Positions 1 through 11,618 of a stretch of DNA of 64,000 bases are shown in pieces. Source of the stretch: Balanoglossus misakiensis. Taxonomy: Eukaryota; Hemichordata. The position numbers and the translations under genes were made by a program. The notes under the pieces are model-generated. The model was not told where the DNA came from, ran no database searches, and saw only the letters and a program-made list of their open reading frames with translations. Location of the stretch: assembly GCA_040954595.2 (NCBI GenBank), contig CM082592.2, forward strand, positions 3,968,001 through 4,032,000, given 5' to 3'. The stretch's first letter is position 1; each line of letters starts with the position of its first letter.

Positions 1-178
1 GCTTGAGGTAGTGTCAATTGTAAAGTTGAAAACTAGTCAGACCATAGAGGGCCAAACTCTGTCAGGCTGTCACCTCCCTTTCACCATATTGTTGAAAACT
101 TGGGGGGGGGGGGCGTATGAAAACCATGGGATGAAACCAATGTGTAGAAGTGGAGGGTTGTGTGGTGCTATTAAGCTA

Positions 179-274
179 TTAACCCTTTCACCACCATGGT
201 TTAGTCCAACCAATTGATTTCTATGGAAAGGTTGCATGGACCTCTATAGAGGGAACTGGGGGTGAAAGGGTTAA
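179..274 (+). mobile_element. TTAA-flanked MITE, piggyBac-like (copy 1)
   Basis: Ends are TTAACCCTTTCACC and GGTGAAAGGGTTAA, a 14-base inverted pair that includes TTAA on both sides. The interior contains TGGTTTAGTCCAA and a short spacer. TTAA target duplication with CCC-starting tips is the hallmark of piggyBac-type elements, so this is inferred to be a non-autonomous piggyBac-like MITE of about 90 bases. Four more copies occur in the window. Confidence 0.7.
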
Positions 275-1301
275 GGGTGGCATGCTAGTTGAAGTGTTTA
301 TAAGCTTGGCTGCCTTTTTGCCTGAATTTGTGTCCGTGAGAATTAAAGCCAGAGAATGATTGGTTTTCATCAAAACTTTCCATATTGGATGCTGTAGACT
401 AATATCCCTTGCTGCTGAACAGGATTGATAAAAGGGCTGCTCATTGAAAAAGTTACATAAAATTTGTTTGCATCTCTTCTCCCACTAGCTCTTGAACTTC
501 AAATCTGGTTCTATTTATCATGTATGGGGGGGGGGACCAATATATGCTACATGTACTTGAAGTATATCTTAATTGTGATTTGCCAAATTGGAGGACTAAA
601 GGAGAATTAAGTGCTGCAAGGGTAAACAGCAATTATCTTTGACTGAGATGCCCCCCTCTTCACCCTCAGGTCAGTTAAGTTAATCAAAATGTGATCGGCA
701 GGTAACCTTTGAGCTCAAGGACGCCTTCAGGATCTGCCACATTACATTTTTACAGTTAACATTTTTTCAGTAAAAGTAATTGAAAATGAGCTCATAAAAA
801 GCCAGTGCCCAGTTTCGGGATCTTCGACCCTCGTAAATCCGACACTTTCTTTTTTCATGTGTGTGTTTTAATCTCCTTCGATGGTTTTTATGGGACGCGA
901 TGTTTGAGTGTCTTCCTTGTGGGTTTTTTTTTGTACCTGTGATTTCACGACCTTTTTCTCTCACTCTCAGTAGCTACGCTACCTGGTTGTCTGATCGGAA
1001 GAATGCAACCGCTATTTTGTTCTCCGGGCAGGGAATTTCTGGAGCAAAGCGAAGATCGGTAGTTAAAATCTGTCGGTGGTGACGAGAGTCTTCATTTGCA
1101 TGCACTGAAGTGAAGTGTGTGTGTCAAAGTAGCCACTGTTCAGGCCAAATAATAGACTTTTATTGCTGACTTCTTTGTGTTAGTTTTGTTGTTGATTGTC
1201 ACGGTCACGGTCGGTTCATAAGAGTAAAGATTTCCTCTTAAAACTGGTGACCACGTCTTGCAAATCATTGCCGTATTTCCATCATTTGTCAGTGTGTATA
1301 T
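275..1301. other. Non-coding, no feature supported
   Basis: AT-rich with a 10-base G run (526-535). The 861-1082 stretch has a 73-codon frame with no splice or homology support. Nothing else seen. Confidence 0.6.
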
Positions 1302-1637
1302 TTAAAGGGACAAAGTCTCCCAGTTTTGACATTATTTTGGTAATTTCTTTTGAAATGCTGTTGTTCTCCTCACTGAAATATACAGTTCAACTCTCACCCT
1401 GTGCATGGTTATAATATGTGAATTCTTCTATAAAGCAATTTTTGGTACATACCAAAAATTTAATTGTGGAAGTACCGGTAATACAGTATGCCCATGTACA
1501 GGGTATGAGTTGAGCTGTGACAACCAGTAATTGTGCCCATATCAATGAGCTGAACAATATAAATAATATTTCACAAGAAACTTCAATTATAAATAACTGA
1601 GATAATGTTAAAAAAATGAGTGAATTTGTCCCTGTAA
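1302..1637. mobile_element. Palindromic MITE-like element with TTAAAGGGACAAA tip
   Basis: The left end TTAAAGGGACAAAG pairs with the right end TTTGTCCCTGTAA. The arms pair imperfectly for about 130 bases, for example TCACCCTGTGCATGG (left) against CCATGTACAGGGTATGA (right). The tip resembles that of the 5378-5709 element but the interior differs. It could be a related non-autonomous DNA transposon. It has decayed, so the exact ends are uncertain. Confidence 0.5.
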
Positions 1638-4600
1638 GTGTAAGAAATAAAATTGACTTCTGCAGTCCATGTACCTCACTTTGAGTCAATACAACTGCAG
1701 TCAGTAGTTGAAGTGCTTCTTGACTTTCCAATACAATTTAACAGTCACTGAAGTTTCACCCCAGGGCAAATAGTTGACCTTGAGAAGTTTAGTATATTAC
1801 TAACCCCTCGGGACATCTCCTCCCAATAAGTCATTTATCAATCTAATTTTGTACTCTCACAATCACTTGCTGTTTTGCTGAACCGTAACGTAGGAATTCA
1901 GATATTAATAGTTTCAATGAATAAGCGGTTATGGGGATTCTTGTTTGGCTCTCTCAAGCTCACTTCTAAGATGTTATAGATTGATCATGTTAGCAAAGTT
2001 AAGTGATATACAGTAATCATTTAATGAAACCAGAACTGTTATAATCAATTTGTGATTAATATTTCGATTTTTGTTGCGTGTTTAACATCAACACATCTTA
2101 AGCTTTACTTCAAATAAATAAATATGATGAAAAAAATGTATTAAAATAGCTCCTTTAATGCAATTTTTTGCAAGTTTATAAAAATGCTGAGGGGTTTAAT
2201 AAGAATGATGTGAATATTAATAAAACTAGAACAAAATCTCATGAGAACCTGAGGGACAGCGTCTGAAAGAAGTAAGTTCATTTGGGGCTTGGGTAAATTT
2301 GCAGGTAGGAAGCTGAAAATACCGATTAAGGCCTTCTAATGGTTTGTTTGGCTGAGTGTGAGCAAAAGTATAATATCCTCTTTTTTTTATGAAGAGAGAC
2401 ATTGTATTTAGTGTTCGCATGGGGTTATTTTGCTAAACACCAGAAGAATACAAACAGGCACGGACGCTAGACTTTATTGGGCTGTTAAAAGCAACGCTTC
2501 ACTGTTTTTTGATTTTCTCTCGCTCGCTTTATACAGAGAACCGTGAATGAAAAAACGCGGAATAATAGCCGTATCTTTAGTGGTTCCATTGTGGGGTCTG
2601 CCTTTCCCTTTTTTTATGTACGGGGAGAGATCTGTTGATCGGAGAGGCGCGTGTGGCGAGACTGAATAAACGAAGCCACTCAAAGCTTTGTGGTGTTTTC
2701 TGCTGATCGAGTCCGACAGCTGGGTGTGAAATTGAAAACGCAAGTCGAAGAAAGTCGGAACAGTCAACTTGTGACACCCAACACAGAGATTTCCTCTCAC
2801 TTTCTCTCGGGGGAGACAGCGTAGATCTCCTTGGTTGCTAAGGGATACCGAAGACTCCGCTATGTTATGTGCATGTGCCGGTTTATGAACTTCATGTCCC
2901 TGCAGTTGCAACTTGCAAGGTTATCCGTTTTCTATACCAAGCTATTTTTTTGCATTGGGAGAATTCAGTAAACTCCTTGTCCTGTCTTGTACTTGACTGT
3001 CAATTATGAGAGAACTGCATTGTCACATATCGAACTTATCAAACATACAGGTATGTGTATTACCGTAATCGCGCCATCTGTTCGACCAGGAAAAAAATAA
3101 TTATGATTTACGAAAAGATGAAATAATACAGGAAAAATAAAATTACGAAAAACATGACTGGTCGAAGTGTGAGAGAACATTTTTTTCGACGGCCATAGGT
3201 TTACATGTACTGTATACTATTCAGCTTGTAGTTTAGGTGACATTTATGAAAGAATTTGGCTGTTACCGGTGTTTTCAATAGAATGGTTGGCCCAATATAC
3301 AGGGAATGGGGTTGACAGCTAGGGTTATAGTGAAACAGAACATCAACAACCATATGATTTGTGAGGTTTTACTAACTGAGTGAGAGAGAATGTTTGTTTG
3401 CGGTGTCCATCCATGTCTGAGGCACCTGAAAGAAAGTCGCTGCATGCACGTAATATAATCTGAACGGGACTACATTGGCGACACATTCTCCGAGACATGT
3501 CAGTGAGACTTGTGATTCTGAGACGCCCATTACGAAAAACTTCAACAAAACTTGCCTTTACCGTCGTAATTGGCTAAATTTTCTTTGTGAAGCACGTGTC
3601 TGCTGTAACGATGTCTGCGTGGCCCATCAAGAGACACAATGGCTGCTGCTCTCGGAAACCAATTCCATGGAGCATCGTTTTAATAAGGTGTCGTTACCCC
3701 GCCAACAAAAATTGCTTTTTGTCAAGAGCCTGTCTGAGAGAAAAAAGAGCCACTCCATATCCCATCTCTAATCATTTTTCCTGTGCTTCTGTTCTCAGTA
3801 ACTGCTTACTGCTGAATTGGATGTTTTTCTCATTGTGTAGATTTTGAAAGTGACACTTTTCTTGAAAAGAAGGAATTTTACACCTAAGAGTTAAAGACTT
3901 CCGATGGCTATACTTAAAAGTTCACACATATTAAAGGTCATTCCATTTGCAAGATATATAGAATGAAGGAGAGAAACTTGAAACAGGAATGTGTCCTAAT
4001 GATGCATTTTACTGGGATAGGATACTTCAGATGTATATATTTTGGTATGTCTTTTATGCTTTTCATTTTCTATGATTTGCATTAATTTGCATATATTAGA
4101 AAAACAACAATACAAATGCATGGAGAAATGTGATTGGGCCATATCTTCTGTGAACAGATTCTGTCGATCATTATAGAGTTAGATATACCAGTGAATAGCT
4201 GCTCAAAATTGAGACATTAAATAACTTATTATTATCAAAAGTCCGTTAAATCTTGATTTTGTATTCCTGCAAGTGCTACAGCCTACAGTGGCAAGTTTTC
4301 ATCTGAAAAAAAATTGCTGTCAGTCCAGGGGGGATTAAAGAGTGGTAGAAAGGGAAAATCTATGAGGAATGTTTTAAGTTCCCAAGGGGGAGGATGTAGG
4401 ACAAGCCCTTAGTCTGTACTGATGGCAAGATGCCAGAATGCTTTGCAGGTTAATATCACTTTATTGGAACAGCTCTTTGCAGGTTAAAAGGCTTCACCAT
4501 GGCAAACGTCAGATTAATGAACAAACAAGTTAGTCATTTGACTGAAAAGTTTGCCGACGAAAAAGCAGTCAGGAGATCAACCGAAATGGCCTGGCAAACA

Positions 4601-5377
4601 GACGCGTTCCGTCAGAATTTTTCGGCTTAGTGTTAAGGCACAGTTTCTATTTTTAGATATCCGTGAAAGTGTGCACGTGAAGGATGTTGACAATGAAATT
4701 CAACTAATCAAGTTGCGTGGAAACTCAAGGTCACTGTCATGTGCTGATCCTTTGCGCTTGGTTTGCGCCCAGTGAGAAACCAATAATGTAGCTTCTTGAT
4801 TGGTTGTGGTATTTTTTTTCCGCTACAATCAAGATCGGCGCATCTTCCAATCCGCTGAATACAACCAAGTGCTTGAATGCATCGAGATGACCTGATCTTT
4901 GCAGTGTTACCATGGCACCGAACGCCGCCATTTTCATCCCCTGTACAGCTAGTACTAGCCTAACTTGATTTCAGCCCCTATGCAAAATTGTATGTCAGGG
5001 TCTGACTTCACAACAGGTGGTTTTACCGGCCACTTGATTTTTTTTTGATCGTCAAAGTAGAGTGCTCCGGTTTTCTACTTCTGTGACTTGTTAGCACCAA
5101 CACTCTGTGGATATGGTATTCTGGCATTTCTAAATTGATACCGGTGGTCGACAAGAGGTCAGAAACTGAGGGCAGCAGAAATTCTTTGTGCGACTTGCTC
5201 CTGTCGTATGCACTGTAATTGTGAATGGTACAAAAGCACTGATCGGTTTGTCTGTTATAGCCTTCCATTGTCAGGTGACAGAAACCTATGATTTGAAAAA
5301 AAACCTTGCGTTATTTGTATTCGATGCCTCAATTACTGGCGGTTTGATACGACAGGGAAAGAAAAGTAATGCCACAG
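1638..5377. other. Non-coding, no gene supported
   Basis: A slightly GC-richer block around 2560-2860 has a 145-codon reverse frame, but no splice context or recognisable motif. A short TTCGACCAG/CTGGTCGAA pair lies at about 3081-3171. At 4916-4929 GTTACCATGGCACC is a weak X-box-like site. CTTTGCAGGTTAA is repeated at about 4441 and 4472. Confidence 0.5.
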
Positions 5378-5709
5378 TTAAAGGGACAAGGTCTCTCTCT
5401 CTCTCGCTGCCCCTTTTCCATTAATTATGTTTGATACAAGACACCGTTTATGTTATTCTACATATATAGTGAATCAACGTTCGACCACACACAACTTATT
5501 CAATCCTGTTTGTAGGATATGAGAGTAAAAAGCTTGCAAAAATAAATAAACGGTAGAGACCGACTATTCATTTTGGCGAGTTTTTCACTCTGGTGTATAC
5601 AAGTGGGATGGAAGTTGTGTGTGGTCAACGTGTAGAATAACACAAACAGTGTCGTATCAAACATAGTTAATGCAAAAAAATAGCGAGAGAGAGACTTTTC
5701 TCCCTTTAA
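5378..5709. mobile_element. Palindromic MITE, TTAAAGGGACA family (full copy)
   Basis: Tips TTAAAGGGACAAGGTCTC and CTTTTCTCCCTTTAA flank about 330 bases of imperfect palindrome. Internal pairs include ATGTTTGATACAAGACACCG against its complement near 5650, and CACACACAACTT against AAGTTGTGTGTGG. TTAA lies at both ends. No coding frame is present, so it is non-autonomous. Partial copies lie at 10768 and 13612. Confidence 0.7.
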
Positions 5710-6245
5710 GAAATACTGCATCCCGATTGACAATTGGTGCGTGAATCGTCCGTTGAGTTTGCAGACCTTTACCTTGGTTGGTGTTTCCCCGCTTACTTCC
5801 CGACTCCAGCTTTTTGAGAAAATAACCTTGCGAAATAATGACCTCCTGTCAGGGGTAGACTTGTCCGCATTATGTTTGATGACACAGTTCGCTGTTTTTT
5901 TTCCACCTTTATGCTTTTTGTCTTACTCAAGTACCCTACCTCAAATGATGTATTCATTGGATCTTTGTGTCTGTGCCAAGAAGTTTCGCTATAATGTCCC
6001 CCCCCCCCCCTTCACAAAACTATTGTTGTGCGTGCAGATAATAGGCGGCCTGCCATTCATTGATTCAGGGCTCCCCTCTCCGAGTGGTTAATTACTTTTG
6101 GTCGGGCCGCCGATAGGGAGACTGCTTTGCTTTTACCGTCTGCCTGGGAGCGCTTTACGACACAGACGTATCAGATACCTTTTTTTCGCATGGATTTATA
6201 AAAAAAACGTTTCAGTCATCGTTTGCGGGCACACCAGAGTCGAAT
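5710..6245 (+). promoter_or_regulatory. Region upstream of the candidate exon at 6246, possible promoter
   Basis: This stretch follows the palindromic element ending at 5709. It holds a 13-base C run (5998-6010), a GC-richer block (6100-6170) and a TATA-like TTTATAAAAA (6195-6204) about 45 bases before the ATG. No coding frame here is convincing. Promoter function is inferred only from the neighbouring ATG exon. Confidence 0.25.
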
Positions 6246-6318
6246 ATGTCGGCGGATCTGAAAAGTCAGCTGAGAAGTAACGCAGGGGTGGTTAAGAAGG
6301 TGAAAACTGCCGAGCCAG
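6246..6318 (+). CDS. Candidate upstream first exon (24 residues plus one base)
   Basis: An ATG with A at -3 opens a short frame, MSADLKSQLRSNAGVVKKVK then TAEP, which reaches CCAG|GTATGT, a good donor, in phase 1. Joined to exon 2 at 40855 it would read in frame into GTAIYYDIDS. The 500 bases upstream are GC-richer than average (for example 6100-6160). It could be a distal alternative first exon of the main gene or the first exon of another gene whose remaining exons I did not find. No coding exon is evident between here and 40.6 kb. The peptide is basic, unlike the acidic start at 40632. Confidence 0.4.
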
Positions 6319-7165
6319 GTATGTGCATGAGCTCCGATCCCCAAGACTTGTGCAGACATGTTACCTATCTGTCATTTATTTTCCTTCTTCTGAACTTGAG
6401 TGAAAACACAGTACTACATTTTGCGGTATTTTGTAATAAAGGGCACCTTACTTTCTGCGCAGTTTTAAACGTTTTGGTGTTAAACTGTCACGCAAGTCTT
6501 GATCGCGGAATTTCGAAATATATTTCATACCAAAACGATGCACTGGTCTGCTGAGAAACGCAATGAGTTGAAATCAACCACCTGTTTGTCAAAGGTCAAA
6601 ACACACGCATGTATCATTTTGTCAGGTCATTTGTGTGCCAAATGTCTCCCTTAATGTTCTTTTGCTTTGTCTGAAGCCTACAATTTTTTCCACTGGAAGT
6701 GAAAGGGTTTTACTTGATAGATTTCTGTCTTTCCAAATAAATTTATGTTAGGCAATTTTTTTCAACGCCAAGAGTTATGCATGTGTACTGTTGACTTTAA
6801 ATTTATATTTTTAAGATTCAATTTTGGAGGGGCGTTGGGGGTTGGGGGTGGGCGGAGGGTTGGATTAAGGTGATCTATCAAATACTCTTCAGTGGATGGT
6901 TGAACATAGTAGAACTGATTCTGAGATGAAAAATAATGAATTTCGATGTTTTGGAATTCAATCATAGATACCAAAATGCCTGCATGTATATATCTAATTA
7001 TATTATACAAGTATATTGATGGTGTAAATCACGCTATTTGATTGGTCGAGACACGACACGTGACCGTGATATATTAGCCATATACCACAGTCATATATCA
7101 TAGTCAAAGAAAATGCCTGTTTAAAATGTTTTATGCAAAGTTTCAATATACTGGCATAATATAAT
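6319..7165. other. Non-coding, possibly start of a long first intron
   Basis: Follows the GTATGT donor of the candidate exon at 6246. AT-rich, with a G-rich patch at 6826-6860. No coding signal. Confidence 0.4.
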
Positions 7166-7308
7166 AGCAATAAAACACCCCCAGCCATGGTATACCACTC
7201 GATTTTGACCAGTTCAACTCCATATACGCACTCGCTATCGCTCGTGCGTATATGTCGTGAACTGGTCAAAATCTCGTGGTATACCATGGCTGGGGGTGTT
7301 TTATTGCT
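7166..7308. repeat. Long near-perfect hairpin (about 65-base arms)
   Basis: The left arm starts AGCAATAAAACACCCCCAGC and the right arm ends with its complement. Pairing runs almost without break through GGTATACCA, TTTTGACCAGTTCA and TATACGCAC to a small centre, CTCGCTATCGCTCG. Only a few positions mismatch. It is probably a foldback element or MITE core. The left flank (7011-7120, including TTTGATTGGTCGAGAC) may belong to the same element. Confidence 0.7.
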
Positions 7309-8754
7309 TAAATAAATGCTGGCTATATGTTCACAAATGTCAACTCTGGGATACCCAATTTTTGGCTGTGTCACAAGTTCACAACCAGTTTAGATCCCCC
7401 CATAGTTTAGATGCTGTCCTCTGCATAAAATATATCAGACTCAAAGTCTGTCTGTCATGATTTGTCTGTCATTGTATTGTGAGAGAAATATTGATTGCTT
7501 TTTGTGTAATAAAATGAAAGTAGGAACGTAAACAGGGAGTCTTTCAACCGACAGTCATTTGACTGCCCTCTACAAAACTTAATTGAAGTAATTGGGTTTA
7601 TTGATGGAAACATTTTCCAAATTCTTTATTCTTTATAAATTAGATGGTGTAAGTTGGAGTATGGAGTTAAAAATATTTGGAGGGAGAGATGCATAAATAA
7701 TTGAATTAATTAAAAGTATACATCAGCAAGTGAATTTTGTTGCAATTGATTTCCAATATGTTATACATGTACTATACTTTTTACCTTCCTTTTCCAGTGC
7801 AATGAGTTGACCCAACAAAAAAAACAAAAAAACAACAACAACAAACAAATAAAAGTCAACAAAGTTGTACCAAATGATAATGGGATGGTTTGTTGCTAGC
7901 TGGCTTATTTTCTTCTTGAGCATGAAATGAAATTCAGCTACTGATTCTTATTTATAGTTTCTTTTAACAAATCTATGCAAAAGTGTACACATTTTGTTCA
8001 TAATGATACTCGATTTGGGTCAGGTGTGGTTATTTGAAAAAGTGAGCCTTGAGGATTTTTTTTCACAATTGGTTTACTTCTGCATGAAAATCGATTTAAA
8101 ATGTTTCTATGATGTTTTCTGAAATTGGTTCTGGTGTAAAAAAACCAGACTATATACACATTTTGTGACAGTCGAAAAATTCTGTCAGTGGTGATTCTTC
8201 CATTGAAGATGTTGCCATGGTTACCAAAGGGTTTGCTTTAGGCTGTCTGTGCAGCATTACGGTACACAAGATTTTATGTGACTGCTCAACAAAGATTGCC
8301 CAGTTTTAACCCAGGGGATAATGGTGTCCAACTTCCAAGTTGTAAAATGCAGACATCAGTCTAAATCTTGTTTTTTTTTAGTTTTAAAGAGTACTGAACT
8401 TACCCCATTTTGAGAGATAGTGCAGGTTTTGGGATAACGTTCCTGCAGGTTTTCTGTGTGTGCGTGCGTGCTTACACACGCGTCTGTCACTCTAGCTGTG
8501 TCTCAGTGTTTAGCGATATGTTCTGCTTCGGTACAAAAGTCAATGCTTGTTGCGTCCTGCTTATTATATGCTATCAGTGTGTAAGACTTATTGTCTCGCA
8601 AGGTTGCGAGACAATAGTCCGACCGCCACTTATCCATACCCAGGTGTGTAGTTTTCATGCCAATTAGAAACAGATCAGAGGAGACGGGACTTGAAATGTT
8701 TGACCTGTTTGTCGCATTTCGGTTCACCTCATTTCAAGCGGCTTTTTCTGTTTA
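7309..8754. other. Non-coding, no gene supported
   Basis: AT-rich with poly-A/CAA stretches near 7816-7850 and a GTGCGTGCGTGC patch near 8459. One X-box-like site at 8211. Confidence 0.5.
8211..8224. promoter_or_regulatory. RFX X-box-like palindrome
   Basis: GTTGCCATGGTTAC matches the X-box palindrome GTTNCCATGGNAAC with one mismatch in the second half. Similar sites recur in the window. Confidence 0.35.
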
Positions 8755-8912
8755 GGCTGCATTCACAAACACCTCTGGAAGGGGGGGGGGGAGAATTGAG
8801 AGTGGGGGGGTTGAAAATATTTCGGGTTGTGTATAGGGGGCATTTGAAAAATAAAAACAGTAAATAAATTTGAATTCTGCCCTCCCCCCCAGAGGTGTTT
8901 GTGAATGCAGCC
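8755..8912. mobile_element. Harbinger-like MITE with TTA target duplication
   Basis: The left end GGCTGCATTCACAAACACCT and its exact complement at the right end form 24-base terminal inverted repeats, each followed inward by a G-rich (or C-rich) run. TTA flanks both sides (8752-8754 and 8913-8915). A 3-base TTA/TAA duplication and GG-starting tips fit PIF/Harbinger elements; the class is inferred. At 158 bases it has no coding capacity. Confidence 0.7.
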
Positions 8913-9110
8913 TTACAGAGAGTCTCAGGGAAATGTGGGTTGATTTCAAGAAACTGGAACTATAGCACGTACCGTACATGAATGCATGTAATGTACATCG
9001 CTAGCAGTCGAAATTAATAATATCTGTACCGTTTCGAGATGTACTGGTACACGTAATAACTATAGTAGGTGAACTCCTGATAGAAAGGTTTGTGTGTCTA
9101 ACATGTTAAA

Positions 9111-9204
9111 TTAACTCTTTTACCCCCATAGTTTGGTCCAAATCCATTGTTTCCTATAGTGTGATTGGACCCTCTTTACAGGGAAATGGGGGTGAAAGGG
9201 TTAA
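9111..9204 (+). mobile_element. TTAA-flanked MITE, piggyBac-like (copy 2)
   Basis: Same family as 179-274, with the left tip changed (TTAACTCTTTTACC) and the right tip intact (GGTGAAAGGGTTAA). The interior reads TAGTTTGGTCCAAATCCATT. It lies in the long non-coding stretch upstream of exon 1. Confidence 0.65.
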
Positions 9205-10767
9205 ATCCATCAGTGTGGGCAACCCCAACGTCGATAGACTGATGCGAAATAAACCGGGTAGTGCGTTGTCGGGCGGCAGCGCTACGTTGTCGGCAGTGTA
9301 GCAGAGTAATCACCATTGAGGCCCTTAAGCTGTGTATCAAATGGACAGCGTGGCCTAGAAATCTGCATCGGATAATATTTCAACCTCCGCACAGTACGCG
9401 CGACGACCATATAGAAAGCATTGTTGTGGTTTTGTGGCGAGTGAATGCGTACGAACCTGTGCTAGCTAGATGAAATATGAAACATGTCGGCAAGTTTTAC
9501 CTACACTTGGGATATCCTGTAAATCCTGTCTCAAATGCAGGCATCAGGTATCGTAATATCTTCTTTTTTTGTCAGTTACAATTTATTTTTTTACTTAAAT
9601 GCAAGTATACCGTGCATGTATATATTACCATAAATTACCATGCTTATTAAGGTAGTTTAATCTAATTAATTGCCGTATTGTCCGGGCGCGAACGTGAACA
9701 ATGGCGTTCGATGTGCATTTTATGTCCCTTGGGCAGAAATGGCAATTTCGACGATGTTAGACTGTGCAAGACACAGTGCAGTGTATTACTTTCAAAACAA
9801 TCATCAACCCTCTTGTTACCATGCGTACAGCATGCAATTGTTTTTCTCCGTCAATTGAAGTGTGTCGGTGTTTTAACAATTTACGCATGATTAGTAAGAG
9901 TTGTCATGGCAACGGGAGACTCCTCTGTAACTCATATTGAGTACAGGCCAAATTTTCTCACTTGGACCCCTCACCTGTATGCATGGCTAGAAAATTACTC
10001 TGTACTGTTTTGGAATGGATGTATCACAGTTTGAGTCAGAAATTTAATTGGCACTCTTTTTGATGTTGCGACCGCTTACATTTTTTATACGAAAATATTC
10101 AATATCTTGTTTTTCTCAATTCTGAACACCTTTCCGTTTCTTGAAGGACCAGATTATATTTCACTCCACGAAAATTATTAATATCCTAATCTTAGTTACT
10201 ATATTCATATTTCATTCTCATATTTCAGACTTAACTGTTGTGTTATTATAATTTTTCAAAACGATATCCGTGTATGAAGAAATTGTTTACTAAAGATGGG
10301 CAGGTCATTGTTTGATTATTTATTTTTCATTTCGTATACGTCAGTTTATCCTGTGTTATAACCGAAATGTCTTATTCAACCACGAAAATCAGAAAACGCC
10401 ATATCCTATGTCAGCAATTTTTCGCGTCCAATTTAATTTTACCTGGGGCACACAGAGTATCAGAGCACCCTACATTGCTTTTCCGCACTGCAGTACAATG
10501 TAGCTCCTGCTGTCTGTAGCGAGCTCAGCGGTTAATTCCATCAACAGCAAATCCTTTTTCCCAGTTCTATAAGCTCGGTCGCCCCGTCATTCACAGTGTA
10601 TTAAAAGATCCTTTTGGATTCTCCCCACGTTGATTTTCAAGTGTTTCCACTAAATGCCATTTAATCTTCCTGTTTCTTTTTTTCTGCTCCTTGTTCCGTT
10701 CCCGGCAAGTGGCTCGTACTTTGCAGAGGAATTAAGTGCCCTGTTTTTTTATCCTTCTCTCCACAAT
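9205..10767. other. Non-coding, no gene supported
   Basis: A CpG-containing stretch at 9240-9470 has a 70-codon frame of no recognisable kind. An X-box-like site is at 9900. Otherwise AT-rich. Confidence 0.5.
9900..9913. promoter_or_regulatory. RFX X-box-like palindrome
   Basis: GTTGTCATGGCAAC has one deviation from the X-box palindrome. Confidence 0.35.
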
Positions 10768-10957
10768 GTCTCTCTCTCTCTCTGCCCTTTTTTCCATTAA
10801 TTATGTTTGATACAAAACACTGTTTATGTTATTCTATGTACATGTGGATATATAGTGAATCAACATTCGGCCACACACAACTTCCATGTCATTTGTAAGA
10901 TATGAGAGTAAAAATCTCGCCAAAATGAATAACTGATTATTCACATTGGCGAGTTGT
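10768..10957. mobile_element. Truncated copy of the TTAAAGGGACA palindromic MITE
   Basis: Begins in the CTCTCTCT segment of the left arm and matches the 5378 element through TTAATTATGTTTGATAC, TGTTTATGTTATTCTA and the central GATATGAGAGTAAAAA. Both the terminal TTAAAGGG and most of the right arm are missing. Confidence 0.6.
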
Positions 10958-11312
10958 ACGTACTGTGAGTCTGTGAATGTATTAGATATAAATTTATGGA
11001 AAAATGTAAGATTTATGTAGGTGCCTGAAGAATCGACAAAACATGTTCAGTTTGGTTCATCAAGAGTCTTACATATCGGCTTGTATAGTCTTCTTCGCTC
11101 ATTTTTGCTGAAATCTCTAACCGCAACCTACATGTACATGTGTCGACAACTGCATGAAGGGTGCTATACCCGATGGATACCACACAGACTCAGGTGTACA
11201 GGTGGTATATTTCTGGTTTGGGGGGGGGGGAGAACACAGCAGCATTAATTGCCATTAAGAACGTCTGCAAGACCTACTGGGCAAGTTGTTAAAGTCGCCC
11301 GCCTTTACGCAC

Positions 11313-11326
11313 GTTTCCATGGTAAC
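11313..11326. promoter_or_regulatory. RFX X-box-like palindrome
   Basis: GTTTCCATGGTAAC fits GTTNCCATGGNAAC exactly. Confidence 0.4.
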
Positions 11327-11547
11327 CAGCACACGCAGAAAGCTGTGCTGAGATGCTGCGGGCAGAGTAGAAGCAAAACAGATGTATCGCTGCCAGTCAC
11401 TGAGCGTGCAGTCAACGTACAGAACATGGATCACTGAATTCACTTTTTGGCTTAATAGCTCTTAAACATATCTTGCAGCGTATACTGTTGATCCAAATCT
11501 CAGATACTTGCGTTGCGGCGATGTACACATACAAGTGACATTTTTTT

Positions 11548-11618
11548 TCCAAATGATAGTATTCCAAATAAATAAAAAAAAAAAATTTTTCCTAATGATA
11601 GTATTCCAAATTTCATAA
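11548..11618 (+). repeat. Direct repeat of AATGATAGTATTCCAAAT
   Basis: The 18-mer AATGATAGTATTCCAAAT occurs twice, about 43 bases apart, separated by an A-rich run. It may be a local duplication. Confidence 0.6.

Noticed and set aside
2474-2911. 145-codon reverse frame in a GC-richer block
   Set aside because: No recognisable domain, no splice context, and no neighbouring coding evidence; long enough to arise by chance.
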